NCBI GenBank assembly: GCA_900552095.1
Contig: URYM01000045.1
Location: forward strand, 1-10,141
Source of the DNA: an uncultured Blautia sp.
Lineage (GTDB): Bacteria; Bacillota; Clostridia; Lachnospirales; Lachnospiraceae
Direction of reading: 5' to 3'
DNA: 10,141 nucleotides
Made by a program: the position numbers and the translations under genes. The notes beneath the pieces were generated by a model that did no database searches, had not been told where the DNA came from, and was given only the letters and a program-made list of their open reading frames with translations. This document shows positions 5,569-10,141 of this stretch, piece by piece; within the stretch, counting starts at the first letter, position 1, and every line of letters starts with the position of its first letter.

Positions 5569-6655
5569 CGTCGGGAAAACAGAGGCGGAAACGGCTGAGG
5601 CTGACCGGGCAGGGGAAGAGATCCTTGAGGTTTGTCGGGCATATCCGCAGCCGGAAGAAGATGCCCGACGGGATCAGGATACCATGAAAGAAATGATCGG
5701 CCGGCTGGGAGAAGCGGGGTATGCGGCAGTGGACAGTGAAAATCAGATTGATATGACCTGCCGTGAACAGCTCCTCTCTTTCTGTGAGAAAGCGGGACAG
5801 AAGGAGGAGGTGCAGGCGACGGTGGCTGAGATTTCCTGGACTGGAGAGTGTGTGATCTGGAACTTTCAGGCCTGTGGCGGGGAGCTGGATGTGAACCGGC
5901 AATATTGCAGTTATAAGAATGGGAAACTGGAGAAAACCTGGGAGGGGAATTACCGGGCGCAGGAGTGGAAGTACACGGAAGAGGGATACTTTATGTTTTC
6001 CGGCGCCTGTTTTTCAGAGGACATGTATCGTCTGGCGGTGAGCACTTCGGAAGAGTATGGAGCCTTTCGGGTACTGCCCCTGGATGAGCAGTGCAGAAGA
6101 TTAAGGCAGACTTATCTGGATCCTGTGGGGTTTGTGCGGAATAATCTGTTTCTTACAGACTGGAGTGAGGAGGATTTCGGCAGTCTGAATTTTTATGATG
6201 TATATGATCTCTTTTATGAACAGGTAAATGGAGGGGAAAATCCGTATGTCATGGCAGCAGATCTGGGGGAGGAGGCCGTGTATCAGATACCGGAAGAAGA
6301 GTTTGAAGAGGTTATTATGAAATACTTTTCCATCGACCGGACAGAGCTGCGGGAAAAGACAGTGTATCATCCGGAGACTTCTTCTTATGAGTACAGGCCG
6401 AGAGGATTTGATGAAACAGAGTACCCGGAATATCCTTATTCAGAGGTATTGGGATTTACAGAAAATGGAGACGGTACGATCACCATGGATGCGCAGGTGG
6501 TATTTCCGTATGCCTGTGATTCTAAAGTGTATGCGCATAAGGTGACTGTGCGTCCTGGGAAGGATGGGACGGTGCAGTATGTGTCCAATCAGGTGGTGCC
6601 CGCAGAGGACAATGGGGAGGCAGTCTGGCATACAAAGAGAAAAGATCAGAATTGA
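5471..6655 (+). CDS. Predicted lipoprotein of unknown function
   Basis: The protein has 394 residues. A type II signal peptide is clear: MKTAGRYSGKIRF, a hydrophobic core LAAAGILLAVLAGC with lipobox LAGC (24-27), and lipidated C27. An acidic linker rich in E, D and A follows (about 28-60). It should be exported and anchored to the outer face of the membrane. The mature part is acidic, with several cysteines (for example in FQACGG, RQYCSY and SGACFSE) and aromatic-rich stretches (NFYDVYDLFYEQ, EYPEYPYSEVLGF). No catalytic motif is visible; it may belong to one of the DUF families of Lachnospiraceae lipoproteins (DUF6070 comes to mind, unverified). The ATG at 5471 is chosen over one at 5414 because it starts the signal peptide directly and has GGGGAG 10 nt upstream. 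The gene begins 98 nt before the nuclease frame ends, so it is probably read from the same transcript. Confidence 0.8.
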   Translation: MKTAGRYSGKIRFLAAAGILLAVLAGCRKENPDVGKTEAETAEADRAGEEILEVCRAYPQPEEDARRDQDTMKEMIGRLGEAGYAAVDSENQIDMTCREQLLSFCEKAGQKEEVQATVAEISWTGECVIWNFQACGGELDVNRQYCSYKNGKLEKTWEGNYRAQEWKYTEEGYFMFSGACFSEDMYRLAVSTSEEYGAFRVLPLDEQCRRLRQTYLDPVGFVRNNLFLTDWSEEDFGSLNFYDVYDLFYEQVNGGENPYVMAADLGEEAVYQIPEEEFEEVIMKYFSIDRTELREKTVYHPETSSYEYRPRGFDETEYPEYPYSEVLGFTENGDGTITMDAQVVFPYACDSKVYAHKVTVRPGKDGTVQYVSNQVVPAEDNGEAVWHTKRKDQN

Positions 6656-6679
6656 CAAGCAGGTGAAAATCTGTATAAT
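6652..6679 (+). promoter_or_regulatory. Strong promoter of the marR-ABC operon, overlapping the lipoprotein stop
   Basis: A perfect TTGACA (6652-6657), a 16-nt spacer and a perfect TATAAT (6674-6679). The TGA stop of the lipoprotein gene (6653-6655) lies inside the -35 box. Such a strong promoter fits an operon that is normally held off by a repressor. Confidence 0.9.
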
Positions 6680-6680
6680 A

Positions 6681-6712
6681 GTTATGTAGCGAACAGTTAG
6701 TTAGCGAATTAT
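6681..6712 (+). promoter_or_regulatory. Candidate MarR operator: two TAGCGAA half-sites just downstream of the -10
   Basis: TAGCGAA occurs at 6687-6693 and 6702-6708, a 15-nt period. Each copy sits in a weak palindrome: TGT-AGCGA-ACA (6685-6695) and TAGTT-AGCG-AATTA, which has one mismatch. The position over the transcription start suits autorepression by the MarR protein encoded next. No binding is shown; the call rests on repeats and position. Confidence 0.5.
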
Positions 6713-6767
6713 AAAAGAGCTTTTGGTCAGATCCTTCGATCTCTCCGACAGCCCTTTTCCAAAGGAG
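6713..6767 (+). promoter_or_regulatory. Structured 5' leader able to hide or expose the marR ribosome binding site
   Basis: Three helices can be drawn by eye. Stem A pairs 6713-6720 with 6751-6758 (AAAAGAGC with GCCCTTTT, one mismatch). Stem B pairs 6720-6726 with 6759-6765 (CTTTTGG with CCAAAGG, one G-U) and buries the AAAGGAG ribosome site (6761-6767). A and B cannot both form as nested helices. A small hairpin, AGATC-CTTC-GATCT (6729-6742), fits with either. I do not recognise a known riboswitch. Confidence 0.4.
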
Positions 6768-6772
6768 AAAAT

Positions 6773-7240
6773 ATGTGCCGGAAACATTGTATCGGTAAAG
6801 AGATCAAGAAATTAAGTCATATGATTCTGCGTCAGTTCCTTGCCTATGAGACAGCGCGGGGGAGGGAAGATGTGACAAAAACGCAGGGGCATGTGCTGGC
6901 CTATCTTTATGAACAGGAAGGAAGGGATATCTTTCAGAAAGATGTGGAGGCAGAGTTTTCTATTTCCAGATCTACAGCCACGGGGATTCTCAAATTGATG
7001 GAAAAAAGAGGATATATCCGAAGAGAACCGGTTGAGCAGGACGGGCGGTTAAAACGTCTGGTACTGACAGAGCAGGGAAAAAGCGGTCATCAGCAGGTGA
7101 TAGAAGATATTCAGTATCTGGATGCACGTCTGATGGACGGTATTTCCAGGGAATATCAGGAGATCTTTTGGAATGTGGTAGAAAAAATGGAAGAAAACGC
7201 GGAGCGCGTGATAAAAGGAGAGGAGAGTGAAAAATGCTGA
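6773..7240 (+). CDS. MarR-family transcriptional regulator
   Basis: This 155-residue protein has the MarR layout: a helical dimerisation N-terminus (1-30), a winged helix-turn-helix (about 35-99) and C-terminal dimerisation helices (105-150). The DNA-binding part includes TQGHVLAYLYEQEGRDIFQK, recognition helix SISRSTATGILKLMEKRGYI, and a wing with the conserved D-G-R (90-92) in EQDGRLKRLVLT. The family usually represses adjacent efflux genes and lets go on binding a ligand or on oxidation. It is coupled to the downstream ABC gene by a 7-nt overlap. Cysteines at 2, 6 and 155 are noticeable for possible redox sensing, but this is speculation. The start at 6773 has AAAGGAG 5 nt upstream. The ligand is unknown. 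Confidence 0.93.
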   Translation: MCRKHCIGKEIKKLSHMILRQFLAYETARGREDVTKTQGHVLAYLYEQEGRDIFQKDVEAEFSISRSTATGILKLMEKRGYIRREPVEQDGRLKRLVLTEQGKSGHQQVIEDIQYLDARLMDGISREYQEIFWNVVEKMEENAERVIKGEESEKC

Positions 7241-8985
7241 AAACACTGGGAGCGCAGGTGAAGGAATTTAAAAAAGATTCCTTTCTTACCCCCTGCTTTA
7301 TGATTCTTGAAGTTCTGATGGAAACCATGATACCATTTCTTATGGCTTCCATTGTGGATGAGGGAGTAAATGGTGGAAATATCAGCCATATATACCGGAC
7401 GGGCGCCCTGATGATCGGAGCGGCGCTGATCGGTCTGTGGGCTGGAATTATGGGAGGAAAACATGGAGCCAGGGCTTCGGCGGGGCTGGCTAGGAATCTG
7501 CGGAACAGTATGTTTGAAAATATTCAGACATTTTCCTTCCGCAGCATTGACAAATACAGCACGTCAGGACTGATCACCCGTCTGACTACAGATGTGACCA
7601 ATATTCAGAACGCTTATCAGATGATTCTGCGTATGTGCACCCGGGCGCCGGCGAGCCTAGTCTGTGCCATGACCATGGCATTCTTTATTAATGCCCGGCT
7701 GGCCAGTATCTATCTGATCGCAGTTCTGGTTCTGGGAACACTTCTGATTCTGATCATGAGCCGGGCGATCAAATATTTTAATCAGGTATTTAAAAAGTAT
7801 GACGCTTTAAATGAGAGTATCCAGGAAAATGTGGCGGGGATCCGTGTGGTGAAAGCCTATGTCAGGGAAGGATATGAGACGGAGAAGCTGGAGAAAGCCA
7901 GCGATAACATTTACCGCATGTTTGTGAAGGCAGAGAAGATTATTGTGGGAAATATGCCTCTTATGCAGGTGACGGTTTATTCCTGCATTCTGGGAATCAG
8001 CTGGCTGGGTGCACACATGATCGTACAGGATACCCTGACAACAGGAGAGCTGATGAGTCTTCTGACTTATTGTATGAATATTCTGATGAGTCTTATGATG
8101 CTGTCTATGATTTTTGTTATGATCACTATGAGCATGGCCAGTGCGGAGCGAATCACGGAAGTCCTGAATGAGAAGACGGATCTGGTGAATCCGGAGGAAC
8201 CGGTATATCAGGTGGAGAATGGTGAGATCTGCTTCTCCCATGTTTCTTTTTCTTATAAGCAGGAGAAGGGCGAGCCGGTGCTGCGGGATATTAATCTGAC
8301 GATCCGCCCGGGTGAGACGATAGGAATTATCGGAGGAACCGGGAGCGCCAAGTCCAGCCTTGTCAATCTGATCAGCCGTCTCTATGATGCGACGGAGGGG
8401 CAGGTGATGGTAGGCGGACGGGACGTGCGGGAGTATGATCTGGATACGCTGAGAAATGAAGTAGCCGTAGTGCTGCAGAAAAATGTACTGTTTTCCGGAA
8501 CGATCCTGGAGAATCTTCGCTGGGGAAAAAAAGATGCGACGGAAGAAGAGTGTGTGCATGCCTGTAAACTGGCCTGTGCCGATGAATTTATCCGGCGTTT
8601 CCCGGAGGGGTACCATACGTATATCGAGCAGGGCGGAACGAATGTGTCGGGAGGACAGAAGCAGAGACTCTGCATTGCCCGTGCTCTTCTGAAGAAACCG
8701 AAGATCCTGATCCTGGATGATTCTACCAGCGCGGTGGATACGGCTACGGATGCCAGGATCAGAAAAGCTTTTGCGGAGGAAATCCCGGGTACGACCAAGC
8801 TGATCATTGCCCAGAGGATTACCAGTGTCCAGGGAGCAGATCGGATTATTGTCATGAATGAGGGAAGGGTAGATGGGTTTGATACCCATGAGAGGCTTCT
8901 GGAAAGCAATGAGATCTACCGTGAGGTTTATGAGTCTCAGACCAGGGGAAGCGGAGATTTTGACGAGAATGGAGGTGACCGGTAA
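7234..8985 (+). CDS. ABC exporter subunit with degenerate ATPase site (heterodimer partner 1)
   Basis: This 583-residue half-transporter has a transmembrane domain of about six helices (20-305) and one ATPase domain (about 330-567). The ATPase motifs are Walker A GGTGSAKS (367-374), Q-loop Q415, signature VSGGQKQR (471-478), Walker B ILILDD (491-496) and D-loop SAVD (499-502). The residue after the Walker B aspartate is D496 where active sites have glutamate. The switch position is Q527 (IIAQRIT) where active sites have histidine. Walker A has A372 where glycine is usual. This is the pattern of the non-hydrolysing site in heterodimeric exporters such as TM287/288, BmrCD and LmrCD. The full signature motif should complete the active site of its partner. 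A ribosome site AGGAG lies 8 nt upstream, inside marR. Substrate unknown; the MarR neighbour hints at a drug, toxic lipid or metabolite. Confidence 0.93.
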   Translation: MLKTLGAQVKEFKKDSFLTPCFMILEVLMETMIPFLMASIVDEGVNGGNISHIYRTGALMIGAALIGLWAGIMGGKHGARASAGLARNLRNSMFENIQTFSFRSIDKYSTSGLITRLTTDVTNIQNAYQMILRMCTRAPASLVCAMTMAFFINARLASIYLIAVLVLGTLLILIMSRAIKYFNQVFKKYDALNESIQENVAGIRVVKAYVREGYETEKLEKASDNIYRMFVKAEKIIVGNMPLMQVTVYSCILGISWLGAHMIVQDTLTTGELMSLLTYCMNILMSLMMLSMIFVMITMSMASAERITEVLNEKTDLVNPEEPVYQVENGEICFSHVSFSYKQEKGEPVLRDINLTIRPGETIGIIGGTGSAKSSLVNLISRLYDATEGQVMVGGRDVREYDLDTLRNEVAVVLQKNVLFSGTILENLRWGKKDATEEECVHACKLACADEFIRRFPEGYHTYIEQGGTNVSGGQKQRLCIARALLKKPKILILDDSTSAVDTATDARIRKAFAEEIPGTTKLIIAQRITSVQGADRIIVMNEGRVDGFDTHERLLESNEIYREVYESQTRGSGDFDENGGDR

Positions 8986-10141
8986 TGCCGGGGGCAGGAA
9001 AAGGAGAAAAGCCGGAAGTGAAGAATCCGGGAAAAATGCTGAAGCGGATCCTTGCCTATATATGGAAGGATTACAAGTTCCATCTGATCGCAGTGCTGGC
9101 GGGTATCCTGGTTGGAGTTCTGGCCAATGTGCAGGGAACGATGTTTATGAAGACTCTGGTGGACGATTATATTCAGCCCATGGTAGAGACCGGGAGCCGG
9201 GATTTTGGCCCTCTTCTTCTGGCGATGGCCCGGGTAGCGGGATTCTATGCGCTGGGAGCGGCGTCTACTTATCTGTATAACCGGCTGATGATTTATGTGA
9301 CACAGGGAACGCTGAGGAACCTTCGGGTAGAAATGTTCCGTCACATGGAGACGCTGCCGCTGCGCTACTTTGATACTCACCCGCACGGTGACATCATGTC
9401 TGTGTATACCAATGATATTGATACGCTGCGCCAGATGATCAGCCAGGGAATGCCTCAGCTTCTCTCCAGTGCGATTACCGTGGTCAGCGTTATGGTAAGT
9501 ATGCTGATCCTCAATGTACCGCTGACACTGACTACCCTGGTTATGGTTGCCGTGATGCTGTCAGCGACAAAAGCCTTGGCTTCCCGGAGCGGAAAGTATT
9601 TCGTGAAGCAGCAGGTGGATATGGGTAAGGTGAACGGCTACATTGAAGAGATGATGGAAGGGCAGAAGGTAGTGAAGGTATTCTGCCATGAAGAAGAAAG
9701 CATGGAGAAGTTCCGGGAACTGAATGAACAGCTTTTTGAGAGCGCAGATTCCGCCAACAAATTTGCCAATATGCTGGGGCCTGTGAATGCGCAGCTGGGA
9801 AATGTAAGTTATGTGGTCTGCGCGATTGTGGGAGGAATTCTGGCCTTTAATCATGTGGGCGGGTTTACGCTGGGGGGACTGGCCAGCTTCCTTTCTTTTA
9901 ACAAAAGCTTTAACATGCCGATCAATCAGGTGAGCCAGCAGCTGAACGGAATTGTTATGGCGCTGGCAGGGGCGGAGCGTATTTTCCGCCTTCTGGATGA
10001 AACTCCGGAGACGGATGAGGGATATGTCACCCTGGTTAATGTGGAGAAAGCGGCAGGAACTCTGATCGAGACGAAGAAGAGAACAAACCGCTGGGCATGG
10101 AAGCATTTTCATAAGGCAGAAGGAACTCTGTCTCTTATACA
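8985..10141 (+). CDS. ABC exporter subunit, heterodimer partner 2 (3' end missing, cut at contig end)
   Basis: The ATG at 8985 shares its A with the TAA of the preceding gene, and GGAGGTGA lies 6 nt upstream. That indicates close coupling and equal synthesis of the two subunits. The frame stays open to the right edge (385 codons). It encodes a 20-residue basic/polar head, then a type IV exporter membrane domain (about 30-335): TM1 near FHLIAVLAGILVGVL, coupling region LRYFDTHPHGDIMSVYTNDI, and a second intracellular loop YIEEMMEGQKVVKVFCHEEE. It stops in the linker that precedes the ATPase domain (AGAERIFRLLDETPETDEG, then RWAWKHFHKAEGT), so no Walker motifs are present. Partner logic predicts that the missing part carries the canonical Walker B glutamate and switch histidine. 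The final four codons (from 10128) are probably adapter sequence and not native. Confidence 0.92.
   Translation, partial: MPGAGKGEKPEVKNPGKMLKRILAYIWKDYKFHLIAVLAGILVGVLANVQGTMFMKTLVDDYIQPMVETGSRDFGPLLLAMARVAGFYALGAASTYLYNRLMIYVTQGTLRNLRVEMFRHMETLPLRYFDTHPHGDIMSVYTNDIDTLRQMISQGMPQLLSSAITVVSVMVSMLILNVPLTLTTLVMVAVMLSATKALASRSGKYFVKQQVDMGKVNGYIEEMMEGQKVVKVFCHEEESMEKFRELNEQLFESADSANKFANMLGPVNAQLGNVSYVVCAIVGGILAFNHVGGFTLGGLASFLSFNKSFNMPINQVSQQLNGIVMALAGAERIFRLLDETPETDEGYVTLVNVEKAAGTLIETKKRTNRWAWKHFHKAEGTLSLI
10128..10141. other. Tn5/Nextera mosaic-end adapter remnant at contig edge
   Basis: The last 14 bases, CTGTCTCTTATACA, are identical to the first 14 of the 19-bp Tn5 mosaic end used in Nextera libraries (CTGTCTCTTATACACATCT). 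They sit exactly at the edge and interrupt the ABC linker, where the sequence would be expected to continue differently. They should be treated as untrimmed adapter. Confidence 0.9.

Noticed and set aside
7807..8889. 360-residue open frame on - opposite the first ABC gene
   Set aside because: It is antisense to an intact ABC transporter. Its composition is rich in H, I and R, typical of shadow frames, with no promoter or ribosome site.
9561..10112. 183-residue open frame on - near the right edge
   Set aside because: It is the shadow of the second ABC subunit, which is open on + from 8985 to the edge.

Overview
The window looks like one complete contig from a Gram-positive anaerobe of the class Clostridia, most likely a Lachnospiraceae gut bacterium. 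The reasons are a nadABC-niaR operon with a 3H-domain NAD repressor, strong GGAGG-type ribosome binding sites, sigma-A-like promoters, a MarR gene leading a heterodimeric ABC exporter pair, and a tiny XRE-type protein of a kind common in that family. The genus cannot be told from sequence reading alone. The last 14 bases match the Tn5/Nextera mosaic end, so the right edge is probably library adapter and not genome.

Left part (1-4007): the tail of an XRE-like helix-turn-helix gene on + faces the end of a minus-strand operon across a long shared hairpin terminator (226-283). The operon reads nadA, nadB, nadC, niaR from right to left. It has a near-consensus promoter at 3979-4007, a 13-nt nadA-nadB gap, an ATGA overlap between nadB and nadC, and a 47-nt nadC-niaR gap. 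It encodes de novo synthesis of nicotinate mononucleotide from aspartate, followed by its probable own repressor.

Middle part (4059-6655): a divergent promoter drives a broken or frameshifted gene for an unusual protein. Five tandem cysteine-rich zinc-ribbon-like units are followed by a nuclease-like domain resembling the VSR/EDxHD homing endonuclease group. A one-base shift in an A4 run inside unit 2 splits it into two reading frames; joined, they give about 479 residues. Its end overlaps a gene for a lipoprotein of unknown function by 98 nt.

Right part (6652-10141): a promoter whose -35 box contains the lipoprotein stop codon leads into a leader with direct repeats and two mutually exclusive stems. 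It is followed by a tightly coupled marR-ABC-ABC operon. The first ABC subunit carries a degenerate ATPase site. The second is cut by the contig end just before its ATPase domain. Together they should form a heterodimeric drug/peptide/lipid-type exporter controlled by the MarR protein.
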